This document shows positions 8,033 to 16,715 of a stretch of DNA of 64,000 nucleotides, piece after piece. The position numbers and the translations under genes were made by a program. The DNA lies in contig WRAO01000005.1 in the NCBI GenBank assembly GCA_009780175.1, forward strand, positions 40,066 through 104,065, read 5' to 3'. Source of the stretch: Oscillospiraceae bacterium. Its GTDB lineage: Bacteria; Bacillota; Clostridia; Oscillospirales; Oscillospiraceae. Position 1 is the stretch's first letter; every line of letters starts with the position of its first letter. Under the pieces are notes generated by a model. The model worked only from the letters and a program-made list of their open reading frames with translations, had not been told where the DNA came from and made no database searches.

Positions 8033-9997
8033 TTACCAAATCGTCACGCGCCGCTCCGGCGGGATATACATGCCATCGTCTTCCGTGACCTCAAAGACAT
8101 CATAAAACGCATCTAGATTCCCGAGTTGCACATTTGTTCGGAGTCGTCCAGGCGCATGAACATCCAGCGCCAGTAACAGCGCCGCATATTCCGGCGTGGC
8201 CTTCATCCGCCAGATCACGGCCCAGTTGCGAAAGAACGCTTCGAGACACCTATCCGGCAGAGACTGAACAACCGCAAGTGCCGAAGCGAGTCCGCCCGCA
8301 TCCGCAATATTCTCTGAAACGAGCATACGGCCATTTACAAAACCGCCCGCATGCGGCATGCCATCAAATAGCAAAGTCATCATTTCGATTCTCGCCGCAA
8401 AAGCCACATGGTCCGCATCTGTCCACCAGTGGCCAAGGCTGCCGTCTGGGCCAAACTGCGCGCCGTTCGCATCAAAGGCATGTGTAATCTCATGTGCAAT
8501 TACGGTGCCGATCCCTCCATAATTCTGGCTCTCTGATTGCGCCGGACAATAAAATGGCGCCTGCAAAATCGCCGCCGGAAATGTGATGGCATTCGTGAGC
8601 GGGCTGTATTGCGCATTTACTGTATGCGCCGCAATACTCCAAATAGTGCGATCCACCGACTCGGTATATCGCGCGAAGTTCTCCTCGCGCACAATCCGCG
8701 CAAAGGCCATCGTATTGCCGAGCAGCGTGCCACCATCCGAGGCCGGTGTTACCACAAACCGGTTGTAGATCGGATCAACTGTATCCGGATACCCGATGCG
8801 GACCACCAAAGCATCCAGCTTTTCGATTGCCGCTTTGACCGTTGCCGGGGTCAGCCAATCATTCGCCATCAGGCGTTGCCGAAAGGTTTCGATGAGTCGG
8901 TCCGCCATCGCCGCGACTGCGTCTCTGGCGTCCTCACCAAAATAAGTTCGACCATAATAGTCTCCGACCACACCGCTGAATACACCCGTCGAGAGCAAAA
9001 ACGCGGCCTCCGTCGGATCGGTCGGCCGAGTCTGTCCGGTAAGCGCCATCCGATAGGTTTCGGCGACAGACTGGAATGCCTGGTCGAGGTATCCAGACGC
9101 GTTGAACACCGTCCGCAGAAGCATCCAGTGCCGGAACAATGGGAAAGTCTCCTCCGACACCAGTGTACCAAAGGCTTCGAAATACGGAATATCCACTACG
9201 ACAACCTGCTCCGGTAACACACCCAGCAGCTGGGTTGTGAGCCTTTCAAAGTCAAGTGCGCCGCTATAAGCGACGAAAGTCGCCACAGGCACTGGGTTGT
9301 ACAGTTCGGCATACGCCGCGCGTTCCACGGCGGTCTTCACATACGGCACCAGCATTGCGTCAAATGCGATGGCATCTGCTACAATTTTCTCCGCGCCTGG
9401 CACACCGGCCAACTCCAACAGCGCCGCACCAACTTCACCGAAAACCGCAAGCAACCGCTGACCGGCCGGGTCGCCATAATATCCAACCTCTGGCAGGAAA
9501 AGCATAGGCGCCGCAGCGTATAAGGCGTGACCCTGTGCATTGCCCATATCCGGGCTCACATAGAGTGAAAACGGCAAAACCATCCCGTCCAGCACCCACT
9601 GATCCAGCAACGCATCTAGCTGATTTAAATTTTCCAAGGCTTGAATTCGTTCGATATAAGGCAAAAGCGGCCCAGAACCCTCGTCATCTCGCGTGGCATA
9701 ATCCGAAACCATTGCGTAGTATACCAAAAATTGGCCCAGCGCATCATCAGCCGTGTCCATTGCGTCAAAATCCAGCCGCAGTTGGCGGTTGACAGAACGT
9801 GCCAGTTCGCAAAACCCACTGACGGACGGCCGATCGCCGGTCAAGACAGTCTGTTCGATCCAAGGAGCGTTGACAGCGGCATAAAAGTCGTCTTGCATCC
9901 GAACAGAAGCCAGCGCAGACGGTTGCAGAAATACCGAAGCGAACAACGTCATTAAGAAAAATAACGCAACAACTGAATATCTAATTGATTTTCTCAT
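8033..9997 (-). CDS. M13-family (neprilysin/PepO-like) zinc metallopeptidase, exported
   Basis: A secreted endopeptidase of about 654 aa. The start at 9997 is preceded by GGAGGGACTGCG and begins a clear signal peptide (MRKSIRYSVVALFF ... ALA). The zinc site is HEITH near residue 500, and the third ligand is the Glu of SENIADAGG near 557, both diagnostic for M13. A frame open further upstream (to 10069) would destroy the signal peptide. The usual C-terminal CxxW-type ending is replaced by ...ERRVTIW. It probably degrades peptides outside the cell. It is monocistronic, and its 3' side holds only repeat-like sequence. Confidence 0.9.
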   Translation of the reverse strand: MRKSIRYSVVALFFLMTLFASVFLQPSALASVRMQDDFYAAVNAPWIEQTVLTGDRPSVSGFCELARSVNRQLRLDFDAMDTADDALGQFLVYYAMVSDYATRDDEGSGPLLPYIERIQALENLNQLDALLDQWVLDGMVLPFSLYVSPDMGNAQGHALYAAAPMLFLPEVGYYGDPAGQRLLAVFGEVGAALLELAGVPGAEKIVADAIAFDAMLVPYVKTAVERAAYAELYNPVPVATFVAYSGALDFERLTTQLLGVLPEQVVVVDIPYFEAFGTLVSEETFPLFRHWMLLRTVFNASGYLDQAFQSVAETYRMALTGQTRPTDPTEAAFLLSTGVFSGVVGDYYGRTYFGEDARDAVAAMADRLIETFRQRLMANDWLTPATVKAAIEKLDALVVRIGYPDTVDPIYNRFVVTPASDGGTLLGNTMAFARIVREENFARYTESVDRTIWSIAAHTVNAQYSPLTNAITFPAAILQAPFYCPAQSESQNYGGIGTVIAHEITHAFDANGAQFGPDGSLGHWWTDADHVAFAARIEMMTLLFDGMPHAGGFVNGRMLVSENIADAGGLASALAVVQSLPDRCLEAFFRNWAVIWRMKATPEYAALLLALDVHAPGRLRTNVQLGNLDAFYDVFEVTEDDGMYIPPERRVTIW

Positions 9998-10113
9998 CGC
10001 AGTCCCTCCTTCTCCCCTAGTCTGCCCAAAATAATACTTTACAATATTTATACTCAAATATAAACGCATATTATCCTCTTGCCTCGCCTAGTTTTCCCGA
10101 TATCCATCCGAAA

Positions 10114-10149
10114 TTATGTAAACCAGTTCCGGTATTCGTTATGTAAACC
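10114..10149. repeat. Two direct copies of TTATGTAAACC upstream of the MATE gene
   Basis: Copies at 10114-10124 and 10139-10149, spaced 25 bp apart, in the 226-bp divergent gap between the M13 peptidase and the MATE gene. The same motif follows the MATE stop at 11592-11602 and recurs at four other intergenic places. Confidence 0.7.
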
Positions 10150-10223
10150 GAATGGAATAGGGAGAAAAAATACGGCAACACTAGTCGTATCAAGGCGTTC
10201 TCGATCGTGAAGGGAGGCAATGC

Positions 10224-11585
10224 GTGACCTATTTTGCCGCACAAAACCTGACCACGGGCAGCGTATCCCGTCAATTGGCGCTCTTTGCTTGGCCTCTGGT
10301 GCTGACAAATCTCCTCCAAACCCTCTTCAGCCTTATGGACGCGATTTTCGTAGGCTATTTCGTAGGGCCTGATGCCGTAAGCGCTGTCATGATCGGCGGA
10401 CAAAGCATACTCTTCCTTCTCACCTTCTCCCTCGGACTGACTGCAGGCAGTCAAATTCTGATCGCTCAGTTTAAGGGCGCTGGAAAAGCAGCAAAGGAGA
10501 TTCAAACCGCAAAGACCGTACTCACACTCGCTCTGGCAGTCGGTATCGCTGCAGCGCTGTCCGGTTATTTTCTCGCTTTTCCTGCGCTCCGTCTCTTGCA
10601 AACGCCGGAAGCGGCCCTCGCGGGGGCGCGGCAATATATGCAAATCACATCCTTGGGACTCCCCTTCGCTTTTCTCTATAACGCCACCGCCGGTATATGG
10701 AGAGGTCGAGGCGACGCGAAGCGCCCTCTCCTCTTTGCCGCTCTGGCTACTATGTTGCACTTAGGTTTCGGCCTCTTGTTCGTTGGCCTTCTATCTATGG
10801 GCATATTGGGCGCCGCTCTCGCTACTGTGACCGCCCAGGTCATCGCGGCGCTTGCAGGCGCGTTCAGCCTATATCGCCATGGCGGTTTTCGGCGGAGCAG
10901 CGAGGAGGCCGCCTCATACTGGGGCTTAGCAAAATCGTCAGACATCCTCAAAATTGGCATCCCGTTCGGACTGCAAATGGGCCTCCTCAACCTCTCGAAT
11001 CTCTTCATCCTCCGCCTCGTCAACCCATACGGCGTGGCGGCATCTGCCGCTTTGGGCGCGGGTAGTCGGGTGACGAATCTCCTTGTAGTACCTATGATGG
11101 CCATCGGCAACGCCGCTTCTGCCATCGTTGGGCAAAATCTGGGCGCTGGGAAACCAGGCCGGGCCACTGCAACAGTCCGCTGGGCGCTGGTCTATACCTT
11201 GACTTTTGTAGCTGTCACCACTCCCCTGACGCTCCTCTTCCCCGCTTCCCTCATCAGATTCTTCACAGACGATCCAGAGGCGCTCCGAATCGGGACGCAA
11301 TATCTCACCATCTTGGCATGGGGTTATGCGGGCCATGCCATCCATTCCGCGATAGGCGCGGCAGTGCTCGGTCGAGGCCTCGCCTTCTACTCCCTCCTCT
11401 CTGCCGGAACCGAAGCTCTGATTGGCCGGATGGCGCTCACTTGGATCTTCTCCAGCTTCTGGGGCCTCTCCGGCATTTTCACCGCCCAAACAATAGCCCC
11501 CTATCTGGCCGCCGCCTTATCTCTCATCTGGTATTTCACTATTTGCCGACAGAATGCGATTTCGGTTGACAAATATCATTCATAA
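10224..11585 (+). CDS. MATE-family multidrug/toxin efflux transporter
   Basis: A 453-aa integral membrane protein with about 12 hydrophobic segments arranged as two similar halves. It begins with the family-typical TGSVSRQLALFAWPLVLTNLLQTL, and the second half opens with GIPFGLQMGLLNLSNLF. It is likely a Na+- or H+-coupled exporter of drugs or metabolites. The start is GTG at 10224, 6 nt after AGGGAGG; the ATG 4 nt earlier is in another frame. It is monocistronic. Confidence 0.93.
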   Translation: MTYFAAQNLTTGSVSRQLALFAWPLVLTNLLQTLFSLMDAIFVGYFVGPDAVSAVMIGGQSILFLLTFSLGLTAGSQILIAQFKGAGKAAKEIQTAKTVLTLALAVGIAAALSGYFLAFPALRLLQTPEAALAGARQYMQITSLGLPFAFLYNATAGIWRGRGDAKRPLLFAALATMLHLGFGLLFVGLLSMGILGAALATVTAQVIAALAGAFSLYRHGGFRRSSEEAASYWGLAKSSDILKIGIPFGLQMGLLNLSNLFILRLVNPYGVAASAALGAGSRVTNLLVVPMMAIGNAASAIVGQNLGAGKPGRATATVRWALVYTLTFVAVTTPLTLLFPASLIRFFTDDPEALRIGTQYLTILAWGYAGHAIHSAIGAAVLGRGLAFYSLLSAGTEALIGRMALTWIFSSFWGLSGIFTAQTIAPYLAAALSLIWYFTICRQNAISVDKYHS

Positions 11586-11591
11586 TTTACG

Positions 11592-11602
11592 TTATGTAAA
11601 CC
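11592..11602 (+). repeat. Copy of TTATGTAAACC just after the MATE stop
   Basis: It lies 7 nt past the stop codon and shares 13 nt (TTATGTAAACCAG) with the copy at 10114. Confidence 0.7.
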
Positions 11603-11715
11603 AGAATTGTTGAAAATGGAGATTTCTCACGTTCAAAGTTTGTTTCCAAAATCGTCAAAGATTGGTAATAACCTTCGGATATACTAGCACCATCATCTCA
11701 GTTCGCCAATATTTA

Positions 11716-11761
11716 CTGCCCCTCTGCTGACGGCCGGAATACCGGTTCAGTAGAGGGGCAG
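11716..11761 (+). terminator. Long hairpin downstream of the MATE gene
   Basis: CTGCCCCTCT/AGAGGGGCAG continues inward with CTGA/TCAG and CCGG/CCGG. It has no T run, so it may be a repeat-family hairpin as well as a terminator. The remaining 11603-11849 holds no gene that I can see. Confidence 0.45.
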
Positions 11762-11849
11762 ACCAATTTCCGGCGCACACGTTTCCTGCAGAGCTTAATG
11801 GCAAAGCGATCGCGAGTTTTGACAGATTTTTCGCCCCGCATCCACTACA

Positions 11850-11890
11850 ATACACCATGCATGGGACAAGCCCGTGCATGGTGTATTTTT
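11850..11890 (+). promoter_or_regulatory. Hairpin with T run in the spoIIAA leader
   Basis: A 16-bp stem with one G-T pair (ATACACCATGCATGGG against CCCGTGCATGGTGTAT), a 5-nt loop and TTTTT, ending 29 nt before the spoIIAA start. It has the form of an intrinsic terminator and could act as an attenuator, or could stop read-through into the sporulation operon if the real promoter lies between it and the gene. Confidence 0.6.
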
Positions 11891-11918
11891 CTATATAGAT
11901 TCCAAGGAGGAACCCATA

Positions 11919-12233
11919 ATGCAACTCTCTACGACCTGCAAAGACGGCCAACTTGAGTTACGTCTGGTTGGCGAGCTGGACCACCACGCGGCCAAACAGG
12001 CCATGCAGCAAATCGGACAAGCCATTGATCTCTATCTGCCCAGAGACTGTGTCATAGACCTTGGCGAACTCACGTTTATGGACAGTTCCGGCATCGCCGT
12101 GGTGCTCAACACACACAAGCGCATGGCCGAGATCGGCGGGCGGGCTCATGTGCGCAATGTTCCCCGCCAGCCGATGAAAGTGCTCGCCGCATCGGGTATT
12201 GATCGGATTGTAAGCATTGCAGAAACCGTCTAA
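11919..12233 (+). CDS. spoIIAA: Anti-sigma F factor antagonist SpoIIAA
   Basis: A STAS-domain protein of 104 aa. Dephosphorylated SpoIIAA binds SpoIIAB and frees sigma F in the forespore. The phosphorylation site is the Ser in FMDSSGIAVVL near residue 58. The start at 11919 follows AAGGAGG at proper spacing; the ATG at 11874 sits inside the leader hairpin and is rejected. It is the first gene of a three-gene operon. Confidence 0.95.
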   Translation: MQLSTTCKDGQLELRLVGELDHHAAKQAMQQIGQAIDLYLPRDCVIDLGELTFMDSSGIAVVLNTHKRMAEIGGRAHVRNVPRQPMKVLAASGIDRIVSIAETV

Positions 12234-12251
12234 TAAGGAGGCATCACAGAG

Positions 12252-12692
12252 ATGAATCACAACAACTACATAAAGCTCGAATTCCCTAGCAAAAGCATAA
12301 ACGAGAGCTTTGCGCGCAGCACAGTGGCCTGTTTCGCCGCAAGACTCGATCCCACATTGGAAGAGCTCGGCGACATTAAAACCGCCGTTAGCGAGGCTGT
12401 CACCAACGCCATCGTCCACGCCTATCCGGACACGGTGGGCAAAATTCTCCTCAGAGCCAAGATCACGGCAGATAACGCCATCGAGATCGTAGTCAAAGAC
12501 AACGGTCTAGGTATCTCGGACATCGACAGGGCCCGCACTCCTATGTTCACCACCGGCGGCGAGGAGCGGTCCGGCATGGGCTTTACGATCATGGAGAGCT
12601 TTATGGACAAACTCCATGTCCGCTCCATACCCGGCAAAGGCACCACCGTAACCATGCGAAAAAAATTCTCCATACGAATGGGCGGCAAATAG
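12252..12692 (+). CDS. spoIIAB: Anti-sigma F factor / serine kinase SpoIIAB
   Basis: A GHKL ATPase-kinase of 146 aa that holds sigma F inactive and phosphorylates SpoIIAA. The N box (EAVTNAIVHAY), the G1 box (VKDNGLGI) and the G2 loop (GEERSGMGFTIME) are present. It lies 18 nt after spoIIAA with an AAGGAGG site, and its stop directly abuts the sigF start codon. Confidence 0.95.
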   Translation: MNHNNYIKLEFPSKSINESFARSTVACFAARLDPTLEELGDIKTAVSEAVTNAIVHAYPDTVGKILLRAKITADNAIEIVVKDNGLGISDIDRARTPMFTTGGEERSGMGFTIMESFMDKLHVRSIPGKGTTVTMRKKFSIRMGGK

Positions 12693-13400
12693 ATGGACGA
12701 CAGCAAACGCAAACTGCTGGACCGCGTGAAAGCGGGTGATCGAGATGCCGCCGAACAGATGGTGTTGGAGAACTCAGGCCTCATTTGGTCCATCGCCCGG
12801 CGTTATTTCGGCCGCGGCGTGGACAATGACGACCTCTACCAGATCGGCTGTGTGGGCTTCATAAAGGCCATGCAAGGCTTCGATCTCGACTATGGCACCC
12901 AGTTCTCCACTTACGCCGTACCTAAAATCTCCGGTGAGATCCGGCGCTTTCTGCGGGATGACGGCAGTGTAAAAGTCAGTCGCTCGATCAAGGAGAGCGC
13001 CATGACCATCCGCACCGCGCGGAGTGTCTTGGAGCAGCGTCTGGGCCGCGAACCGACCCTCTCGGAACTCAGCGCGGAGACAGGTTTTACAGTTGAAGAC
13101 ATCGCCATCGCCGAAACCGCCACCATCGCCCCCGAATCCCTCCAACGCGAGACCGGCGAAGATGGTTTTACCCTAGAGCAAGTATTAGGCGACCTCACGG
13201 TGGAGGAGCGCCTGATCGAACACGTCTCCCTGCGCGAAGCCATGGCAAAACTCCCGGAAAAAGAGAAAAAAGTCCTGAGTCTCCGCTATTGGCGCGGTAT
13301 GACGCAGGACAGGGCGGCAAAGGTACTCGGTGTAAGCCAGGTGCAGGTGTCACGTTTGGAGCGGCGAGCGGTGGAGCAGCTTCGGAAGTTGTTGGAGTAG
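12693..13400 (+). CDS. sigF: Sporulation sigma factor sigma F
   Basis: A forespore-specific sigma factor of 235 aa. Region 2 (DDLYQIGCVGFIKAMQGFD, then FSTYAVPKISGEIRRFLRDD) and region 4 (LRYWRGMTQDRAAKVLGVSQVQVSRLER) are intact. Its start follows the spoIIAB stop without a gap (TAG ATG), implying translational coupling that keeps the sigma and anti-sigma factors in balance. Confidence 0.95.
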   Translation: MDDSKRKLLDRVKAGDRDAAEQMVLENSGLIWSIARRYFGRGVDNDDLYQIGCVGFIKAMQGFDLDYGTQFSTYAVPKISGEIRRFLRDDGSVKVSRSIKESAMTIRTARSVLEQRLGREPTLSELSAETGFTVEDIAIAETATIAPESLQRETGEDGFTLEQVLGDLTVEERLIEHVSLREAMAKLPEKEKKVLSLRYWRGMTQDRAAKVLGVSQVQVSRLERRAVEQLRKLLE

Positions 13401-13414
13401 TCCTCCGCAGCTGG

Positions 13415-13873
13415 TTATAGCTCTCCATTGTCAATTTGTCTTAATGCTCTGATATAGAACTCCATTTGACCTTTTTTATCTGTGTCCCTCAACTTGTCCA
13501 GCGACATACACCTTTGCATATGTTCATAAATGATATTCCGCTTTTCGCTGGTTGATAATGTAGACAATTTGAAATCAGGATCGTCTGATTCATGTTTGGC
13601 GCCAAACTCATTGATCTGGAACCACCACTTGAACTCGCTATAGTCGGCGGGCCGCTCAGGATTGCGTATCACAATCCCATCTGCGCAAAGATCATCTTTT
13701 CTATTGAATACATCATAATCAGTTTCGTATATCCGAACATCCATGCCTTCAAATAAAAGGACTTGATTCCCGTTGGAGTCAATAATATCATCCGTTCGTG
13801 ACAAAGGAACAGGATGATCCCATCCCCACATCAAATAGGCATTGAAGTCATACTCTATTTTTACACAATCCAT
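13415..13873 (-). CDS. Hypothetical protein
   Basis: A 152-aa soluble acidic protein with no signal peptide or membrane segment, starting 6 nt after GGAG. I do not recognise it. The early sequence YDFNAYLMWGWDHPVPL and many Asp/Trp residues recall immunity- or SMI1-like proteins, but this is weak. It is more AT-rich than its neighbours, converges on sigF and lies next to repeat-like hairpins, which fits a recently gained gene. Confidence 0.65.
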   Translation of the reverse strand: MDCVKIEYDFNAYLMWGWDHPVPLSRTDDIIDSNGNQVLLFEGMDVRIYETDYDVFNRKDDLCADGIVIRNPERPADYSEFKWWFQINEFGAKHESDDPDFKLSTLSTSEKRNIIYEHMQRCMSLDKLRDTDKKGQMEFYIRALRQIDNGEL

Positions 13874-13886
13874 GTTTTACTCCACC

Positions 13887-13924
13887 ACCCCTATGTAGGG
13901 GAACCGCTATTCTGAGTGTCCCTC
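13887..13924. repeat. GTAGGG-type hairpin repeat, copy 1
   Basis: It contains the palindrome CCCCTATGTAGGGG followed by GGGGAACCGC and GTGTCCC, resembling the copy at 14375-14402. The two copies flank the 91-aa membrane-protein gene. Confidence 0.5.
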
Positions 13925-14008
13925 TGCCACCTTTTACAGTCAAAGGGCCGACGCAACTGCGCCAGCCCTCCCGCGATACTGTGTGTTGAACTGCTTTCTC
14001 GATAGAAG

Positions 14009-14284
14009 CTAAATTATGCCAAAAACTGTAAGAGTGAAACTGATGGCAACCATCGTTCCTATAGCGGAGACAACTAGACCCGCTGTTGCCAACCCACCAG
14101 CGCCGCTCTGTCTTGCTGTCCACCCCAAGAAAATGCCAGCCACACCTACGATGACATCAACAACGGCAACAGGAACAATTAAGGCGAAAAGACCGAACAC
14201 CAGCGCCATCACGGCCATGCCGGTTTTAGGTTGCTTCTCCTCCGGCCGCCTGCCTTGATCGAACATACCTGGCTGATGATCCAT
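14009..14284 (-). CDS. Small membrane protein, DUF4190-like
   Basis: A 91-aa protein with a hydrophilic N-terminus (MDHQPGMFDQGRRPEEK) followed by two or three hydrophobic segments rich in Gly, Ala and Val (GLFALIVPVAVVDVIVGVAGIFLGW and LATAGLVVSAIGTMVAISF). The pattern fits DUF4190-type proteins, whose function is unknown. The start at 14284 has a GAAGGAG site; the upstream extension of the open frame lacks one. It is flanked by two similar repeat-like hairpins. Confidence 0.75.
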   Translation of the reverse strand: MDHQPGMFDQGRRPEEKQPKTGMAVMALVFGLFALIVPVAVVDVIVGVAGIFLGWTARQSGAGGLATAGLVVSAIGTMVAISFTLTVFGII

Positions 14285-14374
14285 GCATATTTCTCCTTCA
14301 AAAATATAGTTTAATATACGAATTATATAGAAGGAGATAGAAGCTGTCAACATGTTCCGACGTTTTTCGCACTT

Positions 14375-14402
14375 TGTAGGGAACGCTGTCTTCAGCGTCC
14401 CG
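14375..14402. repeat. GTAGGG-type hairpin repeat, copy 2
   Basis: GGGAACGCTG pairs with CAGCGTCCC across TCTT. It is the cleanest member of the repeat family seen at 13887-13924, 7978-8010 and, more weakly, 5265-5290. Confidence 0.55.
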
Positions 14403-14494
14403 TTATACAAATGATACGATATATCCCGTCCCCCGTCACATCTATGCCGAAAACCACATAGAATACTCCAAATCACGCCCAAGGAGGTATCAAT

Positions 14495-16663
14495 GTGGGA
14501 ACAGGCTTTTTAGTCCTACACGTCCGAAGCGAAGACGACGCGCTGCCCATCACGGGGGCGCATGTTACAGTCCGAGACAACACCGGCAAAGCGCTGTATG
14601 AAACCCATACAGACCAAAACGGAGACACCGAGTCCTTAGAACTCCCCGCGCCGGACAAAGCGCATACCCTGGAAGAACACTACGGCAAACCGGCCTATTC
14701 CACGTGGAATGTTGACGTGGCAAAACCTGGCTTTGCCACCGCCCATATCCACAATGTGCAGGTCATCGACACCGAGACCGCAAGCCTGCCCGTCCACCTG
14801 CACCCCCTGGTAGATGCGCCGGACGCCGTGCGGGATGAAGACATTGATATCCCGCCCATGCTCCCCGTCCTCCCGCCCGAGGCCCAGCAGATTCCTTACC
14901 AAGAGGACACGTCCCGCCAGACAGTCCCGGCCCCATTCGTGCCCGCAAATCCGCATCAAGCGCCGCCTCCGGCAGAACCAGCCTTTGCGGGCGAGGGCGA
15001 TGATCCGCCTGTAGAGCGGCAAGTCTTTATTCCAGACTTCATCACCGTCCACTTGGGCGCTCCCACAAATACCTCGGCCCGGAATGTGCGGGTGCCGTTC
15101 ATCGACTACATCAAAAATGTCACCTCCAGCGAAATATACGCCACTTGGCCGCGCAATTCACTGATTGCCAACGTCCACACCATTGTGACCTTCGCCCTCA
15201 ACCGTATTTTCACCGAGTGGTATCCCAGCCGTGGGTTCAACTTCGACATCACCAACTCCACCGCCTTTGACCAATACTATCGCCCCGGCGCGCAGATTTT
15301 CGATAGCATCAGCCGCGTCGTAGATGACTATTTCAACGTCTACGCGCACAGGCAGGGGCTCGTAAATCCATTCTTTACCACCTTCTGCAACGGTACAACC
15401 GCCACCTGCGCCGGGCTCTCTCAATGGGGCACCGTCCCCCTTGCCCAACAGGGCCTGACACCGCTTCAAATTCTGCATCGCTTCTACCCGAGCGACCTTA
15501 TTCTAACCGAGAGCAACAACATTAGAGGCGTCACTACATCCTTCCCCGGCACAGCCCTCCGGATTGGCAGCACAGGAGACGCGGTAAGGCGGATGCAGGA
15601 AGACCTCAACCGCATTCGGGTCAACTTCCCTCTCATCCCCCAGATCGCAATCCCCAACGGCACCTTCGGTCCGGACACCGAGGCGGCGGTGCGCGCCTTC
15701 CAACGGAGCTTTAACCTCGCGCAAGACGGCGTCATCGGCCGGGCGACCTGGAACGAGATCACCCGTGTCTATACCGCTGTCTCCCGTCTCGCCGCGCTGG
15801 ACGCGGAGGGCAGACGCTACACCATAGGCGCAAACCCACCTAACGTCGTGCTTCGGCGCGGCTCACGGGGGGGCGATGTGCGCCAACTCCAATTCCTGCT
15901 CAATGTCATCGCTCAATTCAACAATGCTGTCCCCCCCGTGATTGAAGACAGCGCATTCGACCAGCGCGACGAAAACGCCGTCATGGACTTCCAACGTGCC
16001 TATGGCCTCCCGCCCGACGGTGTCGTCGGCCCAGCGACGTGGAATAAACTCTATGCCGTCTATCGCGGCATACGCGGCAGCGCACCCGTCCCGCCGACAC
16101 CGCCCGTGACGCCGCCAGCCACACCACCTACCGTTCCTCCCCCGCACCCATTCCCTGGCACACTCCTCCGTAATGGTTCGCGCGGAGACGATGTACGGCA
16201 GATACAGACCTGGCTCAACGCAGTCCGTTCCAGAGTTCCGGGCGTTCCGTTTCTCGCGGTCGATGGCATATTCGGCCCGATTACCCATGGCGCGGTCATC
16301 GCCTTCCAGCGGCATTTCGGCCTCGTACCGGACGGCATTGTCGGCCCTATCACCTGGGGGGAATTGACTCGTCAAATCGAGACTGGAACTCCAGCGCCCA
16401 CACCTACGCCGCCTGCTGCACACCCATTCCCCGGCATCCTGCTCCGTATCGGCTCTCGCGGAGACGATGTGCGGCAAGTGCAAACCTGGCTCAACACCAT
16501 CCGGCCTCAAGTCCCCGGCAATCCTCTCCTCGTGGTCGATGGCATCTTTGGCCCAATTACCCAAGGCGCGGTCATCGCCTTCCAACGGCATTTCGGCCTT
16601 GTTCCTGACGGCATCGTCGGTCCAATCACCTGGGGCGAGTTGGTCCGCAGGCAGCCTGCATAG
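14495..16663 (+). CDS. SpoIID-like protein with four peptidoglycan-binding domains
   Basis: A 722-aa protein starting at GTG 14495, 7 nt after AAGGAGG. The N-terminus (about 1-95) looks like a carboxypeptidase-regulatory beta fold (GAHVTVRDNTGKALYE), followed by a Pro-rich linker. Residues about 195-345 match the SpoIID/LytB fold (VPFIDYIKNVTSSEIYATWP, CAGLSQWGT, ILHRFYP). Four PG_binding_1 repeats follow (about 350-425, 440-520, 545-630, 640-720). The last two are nearly identical and look like a recent tandem duplication. There is no obvious signal peptide. A spore or cell-wall remodelling role is inferred. Confidence 0.82.
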   Translation: MGTGFLVLHVRSEDDALPITGAHVTVRDNTGKALYETHTDQNGDTESLELPAPDKAHTLEEHYGKPAYSTWNVDVAKPGFATAHIHNVQVIDTETASLPVHLHPLVDAPDAVRDEDIDIPPMLPVLPPEAQQIPYQEDTSRQTVPAPFVPANPHQAPPPAEPAFAGEGDDPPVERQVFIPDFITVHLGAPTNTSARNVRVPFIDYIKNVTSSEIYATWPRNSLIANVHTIVTFALNRIFTEWYPSRGFNFDITNSTAFDQYYRPGAQIFDSISRVVDDYFNVYAHRQGLVNPFFTTFCNGTTATCAGLSQWGTVPLAQQGLTPLQILHRFYPSDLILTESNNIRGVTTSFPGTALRIGSTGDAVRRMQEDLNRIRVNFPLIPQIAIPNGTFGPDTEAAVRAFQRSFNLAQDGVIGRATWNEITRVYTAVSRLAALDAEGRRYTIGANPPNVVLRRGSRGGDVRQLQFLLNVIAQFNNAVPPVIEDSAFDQRDENAVMDFQRAYGLPPDGVVGPATWNKLYAVYRGIRGSAPVPPTPPVTPPATPPTVPPPHPFPGTLLRNGSRGDDVRQIQTWLNAVRSRVPGVPFLAVDGIFGPITHGAVIAFQRHFGLVPDGIVGPITWGELTRQIETGTPAPTPTPPAAHPFPGILLRIGSRGDDVRQVQTWLNTIRPQVPGNPLLVVDGIFGPITQGAVIAFQRHFGLVPDGIVGPITWGELVRRQPA

Positions 16664-16669
16664 CACGGG

Positions 16670-16708
16670 AAAACATAGGGGCGGGTTTTATCCCCGCCCC
16701 TATGTTTT
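16670..16708. terminator. Bidirectional terminator / repeat hairpin
   Basis: A 16-bp perfect stem (AAAACATAGGGGCGGG and complement) with a 7-nt loop, between convergent genes. The TAGGGGCGGG core also resembles a common intergenic repeat of clostridial genomes. Confidence 0.8.
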
Positions 16709-16715
16709 ATGCTCT

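Noticed and set aside
10071..10760. 229-codon open frame on the minus strand
   Set aside because: It is antisense to the MATE gene.
11874..11918. Longer spoIIAA start at ATG 11874
   Set aside because: It lies inside the leader hairpin without a ribosome site, whereas ATG 11919 follows AAGGAGG.
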